Shown: positions 17,601 to 25,141 of the stretch, piece after piece
Position numbering within the stretch: position 1 is the stretch's first letter
Layout: each line of letters opens with the position of its first letter
Assembly: GCF_029504695.1 (NCBI RefSeq)
Contig: NZ_JAQFIN010000019.1
Location: 1-43,356, forward strand
Origin: Parabacteroides sp. PF5-6
GTDB lineage: Bacteria; Bacteroidota; Bacteroidia; Bacteroidales; Tannerellaceae
Reading direction: 5' to 3'
DNA: 43,356 nucleotides
The notes under the pieces: model-generated
What the model saw: only the letters and a program-made list of their open reading frames with translations
The model's database searches: none
Told to the model about the DNA's origin: nothing
Program-made: the position numbers and the translations under genes

Positions 17601-17858
17601 CATAGTAACTACTGGGCAAGTACATTCTGGAAACACAATGTTTGGTATACCAAATTACGCAATTTTGAATTGGGTTACACCTTGCCAAAGCATATAACCT
17701 CTAAAGCTATGATCTCCGACCTGCGTCTGTATGTAGCCGGTACAAACTTGTTTACATTGACCAATGTGAAAGGTATCGACCCGGAGACAAAAGAATCAAA
17801 TGGTTTGGCTTATCCAACCATGCGTGTGATAAACATCGGTTTAAATCTTAAATTTTAA
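14625..17858 (+). CDS. susC: SusC-family TonB-dependent outer-membrane transporter
   Basis: 1077 residues. N-terminal signal region (about 16-36), a CarboxypepD_reg-like domain (about 58-128), a TonB-box-like stretch LDEVVVTGFG (133-142), plug (about 145-255, with GSPLYVIDGVQ and ILKDASASIYGVRAANGVVVI) and a 22-strand barrel ending in the C-terminal phenylalanine (VINIGLNLKF) required for barrel insertion. It imports oligosaccharides bound by SusD, using energy from TonB/ExbBD. SusD follows after 5 bp. This is the normal length for the family and no damage is seen. The specific ligand is unknown. Confidence 0.97.
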   Translation: MKKQMYDYSSGSKIRRLPLFAVAFLLITTMFSISKAEENTVTKQSASGTPISQQQKMTIKGTVIDTYKEPVIGANVVEKGTTNGTVTNIDGEFSLSVTPGTTLEISFIGYITQNVAVRGEVINVVLVEDTQTLDEVVVTGFGMSQKKATLTGAISMIGNDDISRSSASTASGALVGKIAGLNSRQVDGRPGATTALEIRNMGSPLYVIDGVQSDAGQFNNLDFNDIESLSILKDASASIYGVRAANGVVVINTKKGRLNTKNTVSINTYYGWQSPSSFPEPADALTYIKNYIQSETLQGKTGSAYTYSKEDLAKWQAGTEKGYQSFDWYDYIFETAPQYYLNANISGGSDKTNYYFSVGHLNQDAMIVNYGGFTRTNVQMNISTQINDRLRIGAGMKGYIEERENPGVPGGDDYWLPRFGTYRNLPTKRPYANDNPNYPTMTSSSSETNFAWLNYELSGRYKETWRVMRLNADVEYDIWGGLKAKALFGYNLAYQNLNNHEYTYKLYGYDEATDTYPVIFENNNPWRERRVGHNEEMTANIQLSYDKTFGDHSISAIAGFEAIKLDKPTSWLHSIPTANSLSLIDYETMDTYNDDGNRTEARMGWIGRINYNYASKYLLEASARYDGSWKFPPGDRWGFFPSASVGWRISEEAFWQNSKLSNIFSDLKLRGSYGLLGDDDLGKNPNNNNNPYYNAFDYMAGYDYKKGGAVIDGKYTIGSQPRGLPVRTLSWIEATILDVGFDATFLNNRLTSQFDFFRRKREGLPDRRYDVLIPKETGFDLPYENLKSDVHMGWEAAVRWSDKIDELSYSIGANITYSRYYEWDQYKPRYSNSWDEYRNSKEHRFGRVNWGLEADGQFKSWEEIASWPIDNDRQGNKTLRPGDIKYKDINGDGVINGMDERPIGYDQDGLTPILNFGLNFSFGWKGFDLAFDVTGGSMASWFQEWEQRNPFHDGGNNPQYYMDDTWHLADIWDANSELIPGKYPTLLIGNSSHSNYWASTFWKHNVWYTKLRNFELGYTLPKHITSKAMISDLRLYVAGTNLFTLTNVKGIDPETKESNGLAYPTMRVINIGLNLKF

Positions 17859-17863
17859 ACAGT

Positions 17864-19717
17864 ATGAAAAAGAATTATATATTTTTAGCGTTCACCGCTT
17901 TTTTACTGACAGCTATTACAAGCTGTAGTGGCTTCTTGGACCAGGATCCGGATAAAATCATGACGGATGATCAGATTTTTTCTGATGCTGTAATGATTAA
18001 GTCGGTTTTGGCAAACTATTATGGCCGTATTGATGGCAAAGAATGGGGTATGAATATCAATAATGGTGATCAGATCTACAATCAATCGGTTATTGATGAT
18101 GTGGCTAAGTTTGACGGAGGCCCTGACCAACGTTCTACTTTTGAAGATGATCGTTTCCGTACGTACGATTATACGTATATCCGTAATATTAATGAATTCC
18201 TTCGTGGCTTGCGTGCGACGACTGTGCTTACGGATGCGGAAAAAAGACCTTTAGAAGGTGAGGCTCGTTTCTTGCGTGCCTGGGCTTATTTTAATATGTG
18301 TCGCGCTATGGGGGGAATGCCTATTGTGGGAGACGAGGTGTTCGAATACGAATCGGGTATGGATATCACCACGTTACAGAAACCGCGTGCAACAGAAGCG
18401 GAGATGTATGACTACATTATCAGTGAATGTAGCGCGATCGCAGAATTACTTCCGGTAGACAAACAAACCAATAGTGCTCGTGCTAACAAATGGACGGCTA
18501 AAATGTTGGAAGCACGTGCTTCTTTGTATGCTGCTTCATTAGCTAATTACAACAATAAGATGTCTAACCCGGTGAAAACCGCAGGGGGGGAAGTTGGTAT
18601 TTCTGCTGATAAAGCACAGAGTTATTATACAAAAGCATTAGCAGCGGCAGAAGAAGTGATCAGAAGCGGTGTTTATACGCTTCAGGATGCTAAACCGGAC
18701 AATAAGGCACGTAATTTCTACGAAGCAACTTCTGTCAAAGAAAACAATACGGAAGTCATTTGGGCACGCGATTATAAATATCCGGGTCAGACCGTTGAGT
18801 TTACGAAGATTAATATTCCTCGTTCACATGCGGAAGATATTGACAACAGTGCTTACGGACCCACCTTGAACCTGGTTGAAGAGTTTGAATTGATTGATGC
18901 CGCTACTCCGGGGCAAAGACAAAAATTTGTCACAGAAGAAAACGGCACATACAAATTCTACGAATCCGCTTCAGCTCCGTTTGCAGAACGTGATCCACGC
19001 CTGTGGGGTTCGGTTATTTATCCGGGAGCAGAGTTTAAAGGTGCAGAAGTGGTCTTGCAAACCGGTCAGTTAGTGAAAGAGAACGGCCAATGGGTTACTG
19101 TCGTGGGTGATTTGGACTCTAAAGATGATAATGGTAATCTGCTTACTTCGTTTAATGGTCCGAAAGAATCCAATGAACAGTATATCAATAAGAGTGGTTT
19201 CTATTTCCGTAAATATATGGATGAAACCGGCTTGGCATCTACTCGTGGACGTGGTTCTGAAATGTGGTGGCCTCGTTTCCGTATCTCAGAAGCTTATATG
19301 ATAGCCGCAGAATCTTCTTTCGAATTGGGTAATGGAAGAGCTGCCGAGTTTATCAATGCTGTACGTGCCCGTGCCGGTGTGAAACCTCTGGCAACCGTTA
19401 CTTTCGAGAATATCGTACATGAATGTCGTGTTGAGTTCGCTTTCGAAGATCATCGTTTCTGGGATATGAAACGCTGGCGTTTGGCTGACAAAGTATGGAA
19501 CGGTAATAATAACGACGAACAAGCGCGTCATCGCCGTCTATGGCCATACCGCGTCGTTGCTCCTGGTGATCCGAATGATGGGAAATGGGTGTTTGTGGAA
19601 GACTTCTTGTTTATGTCTCCTAACGCTCGTTACTTCCAGATGAAGAATTATTACAACTTCCTCAATATGGATTGGATAAATGCGAATCCGAACATGGTGA
19701 AGAATCCATATCAATAA
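17864..19717 (+). CDS. susD: SusD-family surface glycan-binding lipoprotein
   Basis: 617 residues. The lipobox ends at Cys21 (TAITSCSGFLDQDPD), then the SusD-like N-terminal domain and the RagB/SusD helical domain, with blocks such as GEARFLRAWAYFNMCRAMGGMP (about 132-153) and an ending region RRLWPYRV...NPYQ. It forms the lid over the SusC barrel and binds the incoming sugar. It lies 5 bp behind susC and 9 bp ahead of the DUF3823-like gene, so all three are co-transcribed. Confidence 0.96.
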   Translation: MKKNYIFLAFTAFLLTAITSCSGFLDQDPDKIMTDDQIFSDAVMIKSVLANYYGRIDGKEWGMNINNGDQIYNQSVIDDVAKFDGGPDQRSTFEDDRFRTYDYTYIRNINEFLRGLRATTVLTDAEKRPLEGEARFLRAWAYFNMCRAMGGMPIVGDEVFEYESGMDITTLQKPRATEAEMYDYIISECSAIAELLPVDKQTNSARANKWTAKMLEARASLYAASLANYNNKMSNPVKTAGGEVGISADKAQSYYTKALAAAEEVIRSGVYTLQDAKPDNKARNFYEATSVKENNTEVIWARDYKYPGQTVEFTKINIPRSHAEDIDNSAYGPTLNLVEEFELIDAATPGQRQKFVTEENGTYKFYESASAPFAERDPRLWGSVIYPGAEFKGAEVVLQTGQLVKENGQWVTVVGDLDSKDDNGNLLTSFNGPKESNEQYINKSGFYFRKYMDETGLASTRGRGSEMWWPRFRISEAYMIAAESSFELGNGRAAEFINAVRARAGVKPLATVTFENIVHECRVEFAFEDHRFWDMKRWRLADKVWNGNNNDEQARHRRLWPYRVVAPGDPNDGKWVFVEDFLFMSPNARYFQMKNYYNFLNMDWINANPNMVKNPYQ

Positions 19718-19726
19718 TTTCTAAAT

Positions 19727-20410
19727 ATGAAGAAAATGAAAATAATATCAAGAATTATACCGGTAGTGATGCTGCTTGCTATTCTGAGCAGTTGCGGATT
19801 TGATAATTTTGATGCTCCGACTTCAACCCTTGTAGGTAAAGTAACTTATAATGGAAGCCCACTAAATGTGCGTGGAACTGGTGAAGCCATACGCCTTCAG
19901 CTTTTCCAAGACGGGTTTGATAAACGAGATGCTATTGAACTATTTGTCGGGCAAGACGGCGCTTTTTCCGCTAAATTGTTTGACGGACAATACAAAATGG
20001 TGACACGTGATGGTAACGGACCTTGGGTTAACAGTCGGGATACTACCATCGTGAATGTGAAAGGAACAACGGAAGTAAGTTTGGATGTAACTCCTTATTT
20101 TCTCATTTCCGGAGAAAATATTTCTGTGTCGGGTTCTACAATGAACGCTTCGTTTACAGTTAATCAGATTGTTTCTACAGCAGGAATTGACAGAGCGATG
20201 TTGATTCTGAGTAAAACACAGTTTGCGGATGATGTAAATAACATCTTCCGTCAGGATTTCTCGGACGTATCAGCCGGTTCGGTTAGTTTATCAGCCGATA
20301 TCAGTGGTAACAATGACGTGGCCAATGCCAAAGCATTGTATGGTCGGGTAGGTGTTTATGCCAAAGGTGCCGACCAGGCGATTTATTCACCGGTAGTCAA
20401 ATTGAAATAA
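19727..20410 (+). CDS. DUF3823-like surface lipoprotein
   Basis: 227 residues, lipobox ending at Cys23 (LSSC), followed by two beta-sandwich-like halves (about 35-125 and 125-225), the first with LVGKVTYNGSPLNV in the style of carboxypeptidase-regulatory folds. Proteins of this size and layout (DUF3823) are often encoded directly after susD and are thought to be accessory surface glycan-binding proteins. Last gene of the operon; a strong terminator follows 22 bp after the stop. Confidence 0.82.
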   Translation: MKKMKIISRIIPVVMLLAILSSCGFDNFDAPTSTLVGKVTYNGSPLNVRGTGEAIRLQLFQDGFDKRDAIELFVGQDGAFSAKLFDGQYKMVTRDGNGPWVNSRDTTIVNVKGTTEVSLDVTPYFLISGENISVSGSTMNASFTVNQIVSTAGIDRAMLILSKTQFADDVNNIFRQDFSDVSAGSVSLSADISGNNDVANAKALYGRVGVYAKGADQAIYSPVVKLK

Positions 20411-20432
20411 ATACATTTCGATACGAAGTAAG

Positions 20433-20465
20433 AAGAGTGGGCTCCCTAAGGGCTCACTCTTTTTT
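20433..20465 (+). terminator. Terminator of the SusCD operon
   Basis: AAGAGTGGGCTCCC pairs with GGGCTCACTCTT (one bulge) around TAA, followed by TTTTTT. It lies 22 bp after the DUF3823-like stop. Confidence 0.88.
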
Positions 20466-20547
20466 ATGTCATTGTACCCGATCATCCCCCCTTCCCCCTT
20501 TTCACCTCACCATCTGCCGAGATCCCTGTATGCAAAAACCCTGCCGG

Positions 20548-20610
20548 CCTTTTACAAAACTCCGGCAGCCCTTTGGCAAACTCCGGCGGCCCTTTGGCAA
20601 ACTCCGGCGG
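20548..20610. repeat. 21-bp tandem repeat, three units
   Basis: Two perfect units of 21 bp, CCCTTTGGCAAACTCCGGCG plus G, at 20569-20589 and 20590-20610, and one degenerate unit at 20548-20568. A frame can be read through but has no gene around it, so I treat it as non-coding. Confidence 0.75.
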
Positions 20611-20694
20611 CCTTTTCAGTGGAGGAGGCAGCTTTTGTAGTCAAATGGATAATGTTAACAAATATAAATTGCCAATGGTGGTAAACCTATCATC

Positions 20695-20910
20695 CCGAAC
20701 AGTGTTTTTCGTTTTTTTACTACCATCATACAGCCGGAACAGGCAACCCTGTTAAACGGATCACGGACGGGGCTCTCCCCATAGGTGTCGGGGGTTACTT
20801 ACAGGAAATTTACTGCTTTTTTTGCTGCTTGGAATAGTTATCTGGTTGATATACAGCGGTGTGAAAAAATCCTGTATGATGTAAGTAAAAAAACGAAAAA
20901 CACTGTTCGG
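20695..20910. mobile_element. 216-bp MITE-like element with 39-bp inverted ends
   Basis: Left end 20695-20733 and right end 20872-20910 are inverted repeats of each other at 37 of 39 positions; the outer 27 bp are perfect (starting CCGAACAGTGTTTTTCG). The 138-bp centre has no gene. It lies between the convergent SusCD operon and HTCS gene. I find no clear target duplication. A non-autonomous transposon or an invertible segment are both possible; a large bidirectional hairpin is a third option. Confidence 0.6.
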
Positions 20911-20940
20911 AGGTTATTTTGGGGGTTCGCGAGAAGATTA

Positions 20941-23900
20941 TTAGTGGCTTGCCCCTCCATCTTTCATCTCCCGGATAAATTCCGAGGGGGATTTACCGTA
21001 TTGTTTCTGGAAACAGGTGGAGAAGTAAGCGGGGGAAGAGAATCCTACCTGGTAGGCGATTTCGCTTACTTGTTTTTCACCGGATTGCATCATCTGCACG
21101 GCTTTTTTCAGGCGGGCGATACGGATAAAATCGATGGGAGAGAGGTCGGACAGGCCTTTTACTTTGCGGTAGAGGCTGGAGTTACTCATGCCCACTTCGT
21201 TGGCGATCATTTCTACGTTCAACGACTGGTTGGTCAGGTTCTCTTCGATGTACGTGTTCAGTTTTTGCAGAAAAAGATCATCGACAGGCGACATGGCTAA
21301 TGTCGTTGGCGGGGTATAGGGCTTTTCGAGGTACGACTTATAGAGAGTCTTCCGGTTTTTGAACAGGTTTTCTATCTGGGCAGCCAGGTGATCGAGGGAG
21401 AAAGGTTTCTCCATATAGGCGTCGGCACCCTGATTGAGGCCTTTCAAGCGCGATTGCAGGTTGTGCTGCGCGGTCAATAAGATCAGGGGGATATGTGAGT
21501 ACTGGACGTTGTTTTTCACTTCGTTGCAGAGTTCATACCCATCCATCACCGGCATCACGATGTCACTGATGATCAGGTTGACCGTATGACTTTCCAATAT
21601 CTCGAGTGCTATTTTCCCGTTTTCAGCTTCCAATAGGTCGTATCTGTCGACCAATTCGTCCAGGATAAACTGGCGCATATCTTTCTGATCTTCTACGATC
21701 AAGACCACCGGCTTGCCACTATTCGTTGGCGGGGCGACTACCTCGATCGCCATATCTTCCAGGCTCTCGGTAGCTGTTTCGAAACAATGTTCTTCCTGTT
21801 CGGTGGGTAAAGCGAGTGTGAACTGATTGAGCCCTTCGGTACTATACTGATAATGCAGTGTCCCTTTGTGGAATTCCGTTAGGGAAAGGCATAAAGAGAG
21901 CCCGATACCACTTCCCGGTTTTGTTTCGTTTTCACCCGCCCGATAGAACGGGGTGAATATATGGTCTTTTTCGTCTTCCGGGATCAATGGGCCGTCGTTG
22001 GTGATCACCACGGAGAAGCGTTTTTCACTATCCACAGGAGGATTCAGGGTGATAGAGATATCCTTATGGGAATATTTCATGGCATTGGTCAATAGGTTAC
22101 TCAGGATCTTGACGAATGCTTCCCGGTCGATATAGGCCAGGAAATGCGTGTTCGGAATATGGATATTCACATTTTTGCCTTCCTGGGTATAAACAGGAGC
22201 GAAACGTTGCAGGGTGGTTTCCATCCACAAGGCCACATCGGTCTGCACGAAGTTTAACCGGAAGCCTTTGCTTTCTGTTTTCCGGAAATCGAGTAACTGA
22301 TTACTCAGATCGAGCAGGCGGTACGTGTTTTTCTGGATGATCTGTAGGTTCTTTTTGGTTTGCTCCGTTCCGTCTTCCGAACGGATGATCCGTTCCAGAG
22401 GAGCGCTGATCAGCGTCAGCGGGGTGCGTATCTCGTGGGTGATAAAGGTAAAGAACTGTATTTTCGCATTGTAGAGTTCTTTCTCTTTTTCCGTTTCAAA
22501 GATATGCTGGTTGTGCTGTTGCCTTCTGATCAATTGACGTTTTTTGTATTTGTAAAAAACGATAGCGAGTGAGATCAATAACAATAGGTAGAACAGATAA
22601 GCCCAGATCGTCAGCCACCAGGGAGGGGTGATGATGATCTGCATCCGTTGTTCATTGTCCTGCCATACCTGGCTGCTGTTGGTGGAACGTACCCGGAAGG
22701 TATAATTGCCGGGCGACAGATTGGCAAAAGTAACCTCTTTGGTAGTGCCCATCTCTACCCAGTCTTTATCGAAGCCTTCCAGCATATACGAGTAGCGGAT
22801 GGATTGCGGGGAGGTGAAGCTGGGCGCAATGTAAGAAAGGGCGAAGGTCGGTGTATTATAAGGTAATTTCAGTGTATAGGTTGTATCCGTGGTGGAAGCC
22901 TGGATATGCATATTCTTTTGGGGATTGTCGGGCACATACACCCGGGTGATATAGAGTGGGGGAGAGTAGGTGTCTTCCTTGAATGTGCGCGGATTGAACG
23001 ATATCATCCCGTCGATGGTTCCCATATAGATCGTACCGTCTTCGGCTTTGTAGGACGAACTGTAGTTGAACTGCGATTCGTGCAGCCCGTCTTTATGCGT
23101 GAAGGTTCGTATTTGGTGGGTTTCCGGATTGAATTTTACCAATCCGTTCGCCGTGGATATCCAGAAGTTCGAATGATCATCTTCTACGATGCGGTAGACA
23201 AAGTTGCTCGGCAGTCCGTTTTGTGTGGTGATCCGGTTGAACGAGTCGGTATGTTCGTTATATAAAGAAAGCCCATAAGCTGTTGTTACCCATACTCTTC
23301 CTTTGGAGTCTTCGAATACAGAAGTGGTATTGTTACTACCCAAGCCATTCGTGGCGGAGATCTCTGTCGCACCGTAATAGGTGATAGGATCTTTTTTTGA
23401 CGGATCGTATTTGCGCAATCCGATATTGGTTGCCACCCAGACCCGTTTCTGTGAGTCTTCGAATATTTGCCGGACCATTCCGTCCACATCATGCCAGCTG
23501 GTAAAATTATCTTTTTTCGGATCGTATATCCGTACACCGACAGAAGTGCCGATCAGAAACTCATTACGGGATGTCTCGGCAAAGCAGAGTATAAAGTTAT
23601 TGATGCCTCCGTGGGTACTTGTCTGATCGTATCGTTTGATTAGTTTCCCGGTGGGAATATGTAATAAGTCGATCCCGGTATTAAATGTCCCGACCCAAAG
23701 TGTGTCGCCTTTGGGATAAATACCGTGGATATTGGTGGCCGATAGTTTCCGCAGAGGGTTGTTAGCCGAGAAGTTGACCATCTCACCCGTGTGAGGATTG
23801 AAGCGATTGATGCCATTGTCTTCTGTCGCTAACCACAGGTTGCCGTATTTATCACGGTGGATTTCCCTGACGGTATTACCCAACATTTCGGGATGAGTAC

Positions 23901-24915
23901 GGCCACCGATATAATGCTTGAAGTTTTGTTGATTGCTCGGCAGATAGTCGATCCCTCCAAAGAAAGTACCCAGCCATACACCGCCCTCCCGGTCTTGCGT
24001 CAGCGAATACACGGCATTGTCGGAAATGGTATATTCGTTGGTAAGCGATTTACGCAGGTTGGTAATGGTCTTATCAATCATATTATAGATGTAAAGACCC
24101 GACTCGGTTGCAATCCAGTAAATATTCGTCCGGTACTGCATAATGTTCCTTACATGCACATCGGGAATGATGGTTTCTATTTTACCGTTGCGCTGATAAT
24201 ACATTTTCAATCCGACACGGTCGGTGCCGATCAGGTACCCGCCATGTTCGACCACCTGAATTTTCTGAATATGGCAATCCGATACTCTCTCTTCTTCCGT
24301 GAGGATAGGGATGACCGTGAAGTTATCCGCGTCCGGATTGTATTGATAAATGTCGTATACGGTGGCAAAAGCCGGAGAACCATCTTCGCTAATGGTTACT
24401 GATATGGGGTTGAACGACAGGTAGTTGTTCATTTCATGGGTTTCTATATTGTATCTGAATACTCTTGTATAATTGGAAAACCAGAGGTTTTTTCGATTGT
24501 CTTCGATGACCCGGTCAAAGTACTCCTCCGAAGACCCTCCGGTTAATAAGCGCAGGGAATAGAATGTATTGGTTTCATAATCATAATAGCAGGTTCCCGC
24601 TTCCGTACAGATCCAGATCCGACCCGTTGAATCTTCGAAGAGTGAAAGGATATGATCGTGCAACAGACCGTCGTTATCCTGCAACCATGAATTATTCCGG
24701 TAGACGGTGAAAGCCTGCCCGTCGAAGCGGTTCAGCCCGTCGTCGGTGGCAAACCACATAAATCCTCTCCGATCCTGGATCGAATGATAAACGGTATTGT
24801 GCGATAATCCGTCTTTATTCGTATAGTGCCTGAAGTTGAAACTTTCTGAACTTTGGGCTATACTGTTCGCCGGAAAGAGGAAAAACAGGGAGATAAGTAG
24901 AGTGTGAAATTTCAT
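20941..24915 (-). CDS. Hybrid two-component system regulator (HTCS)
   Basis: 1324 residues, all in one chain. Signal peptide (1-20); a periplasmic sensor made of two seven-bladed propellers (Reg_prop repeats such as DRRGFMWFATDDGLNRF, about 25-690); a Y_Y_Y domain (about 700-765); one membrane helix (about 768-790); histidine kinase with phospho-acceptor His827 in FITHEIRTPL and an ATPase domain with GSGIGLSL; receiver domain (about 1070-1185) with phospho-acceptor Asp1118 in IISDIVMP; and an AraC-type DNA-binding domain (about 1220-1318). HTCS proteins sense an oligosaccharide or monosaccharide in the periplasm and activate the neighbouring PUL. It is divergent from the long operon, and the best candidate to bind the shared operator. 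Confidence 0.97.
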   Translation of the reverse strand: MKFHTLLISLFFLFPANSIAQSSESFNFRHYTNKDGLSHNTVYHSIQDRRGFMWFATDDGLNRFDGQAFTVYRNNSWLQDNDGLLHDHILSLFEDSTGRIWICTEAGTCYYDYETNTFYSLRLLTGGSSEEYFDRVIEDNRKNLWFSNYTRVFRYNIETHEMNNYLSFNPISVTISEDGSPAFATVYDIYQYNPDADNFTVIPILTEEERVSDCHIQKIQVVEHGGYLIGTDRVGLKMYYQRNGKIETIIPDVHVRNIMQYRTNIYWIATESGLYIYNMIDKTITNLRKSLTNEYTISDNAVYSLTQDREGGVWLGTFFGGIDYLPSNQQNFKHYIGGRTHPEMLGNTVREIHRDKYGNLWLATEDNGINRFNPHTGEMVNFSANNPLRKLSATNIHGIYPKGDTLWVGTFNTGIDLLHIPTGKLIKRYDQTSTHGGINNFILCFAETSRNEFLIGTSVGVRIYDPKKDNFTSWHDVDGMVRQIFEDSQKRVWVATNIGLRKYDPSKKDPITYYGATEISATNGLGSNNTTSVFEDSKGRVWVTTAYGLSLYNEHTDSFNRITTQNGLPSNFVYRIVEDDHSNFWISTANGLVKFNPETHQIRTFTHKDGLHESQFNYSSSYKAEDGTIYMGTIDGMISFNPRTFKEDTYSPPLYITRVYVPDNPQKNMHIQASTTDTTYTLKLPYNTPTFALSYIAPSFTSPQSIRYSYMLEGFDKDWVEMGTTKEVTFANLSPGNYTFRVRSTNSSQVWQDNEQRMQIIITPPWWLTIWAYLFYLLLLISLAIVFYKYKKRQLIRRQQHNQHIFETEKEKELYNAKIQFFTFITHEIRTPLTLISAPLERIIRSEDGTEQTKKNLQIIQKNTYRLLDLSNQLLDFRKTESKGFRLNFVQTDVALWMETTLQRFAPVYTQEGKNVNIHIPNTHFLAYIDREAFVKILSNLLTNAMKYSHKDISITLNPPVDSEKRFSVVITNDGPLIPEDEKDHIFTPFYRAGENETKPGSGIGLSLCLSLTEFHKGTLHYQYSTEGLNQFTLALPTEQEEHCFETATESLEDMAIEVVAPPTNSGKPVVLIVEDQKDMRQFILDELVDRYDLLEAENGKIALEILESHTVNLIISDIVMPVMDGYELCNEVKNNVQYSHIPLILLTAQHNLQSRLKGLNQGADAYMEKPFSLDHLAAQIENLFKNRKTLYKSYLEKPYTPPTTLAMSPVDDLFLQKLNTYIEENLTNQSLNVEMIANEVGMSNSSLYRKVKGLSDLSPIDFIRIARLKKAVQMMQSGEKQVSEIAYQVGFSSPAYFSTCFQKQYGKSPSEFIREMKDGGASH

Positions 24916-24945
24916 GGATGACTATGTAAAAGTAAGTACAAAGAG

Positions 24946-24953
24946 CAAAACTA
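24946..24953 (-). promoter_or_regulatory. -7 box of the HTCS gene
   Basis: TAGTTTTG on the minus strand matches TAnnTTTG exactly, 30 nt before the start codon at 24915. No clear -33 box. It lacks the shared operator, as expected for a sensor made constitutively at low level. Confidence 0.55.
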
Positions 24954-25065
24954 TAAAATAACCCTTATAGATGCGATAAAAAAATAGAAAATGTTTATGG
25001 CAACTTCTAACTTCTGTGAATAGGAGGGTTACATAGTAGCACTCCTATTTAGTCTGCATGATTCA

Positions 25066-25120
25066 TGAAAGTATTTGAACGATTATTGAATGTATCTCTA
25101 TACGCAGGGTGTTTACTTTG
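25066..25120 (+). promoter_or_regulatory. Shared operator and promoter, copy C (long catabolic operon)
   Basis: Operator 25066-25090 is identical over 25 bases to copy B. TTACTTTG (25113-25120) follows 24 nt after the G of ATTG (25088). The predicted leader is about 15 nt before the ATG at 25142. No -33 TTTG is present at the normal distance, which fits an activator-dependent promoter. Confidence 0.7.
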
Positions 25121-25141
25121 TTAACATAAAAATCTACGGAT

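Noticed and set aside
20695-20910. Invertible promoter that drives a PUL
   Set aside because: The flanking genes converge on this element, so neither orientation would place a promoter before a gene start. I keep inversion as possible but not as a promoter switch.
20785-21300. 171-codon plus-strand frame
   Set aside because: It covers the right end of the MITE-like element and the antisense of the HTCS AraC domain; composition is that of an antisense frame.
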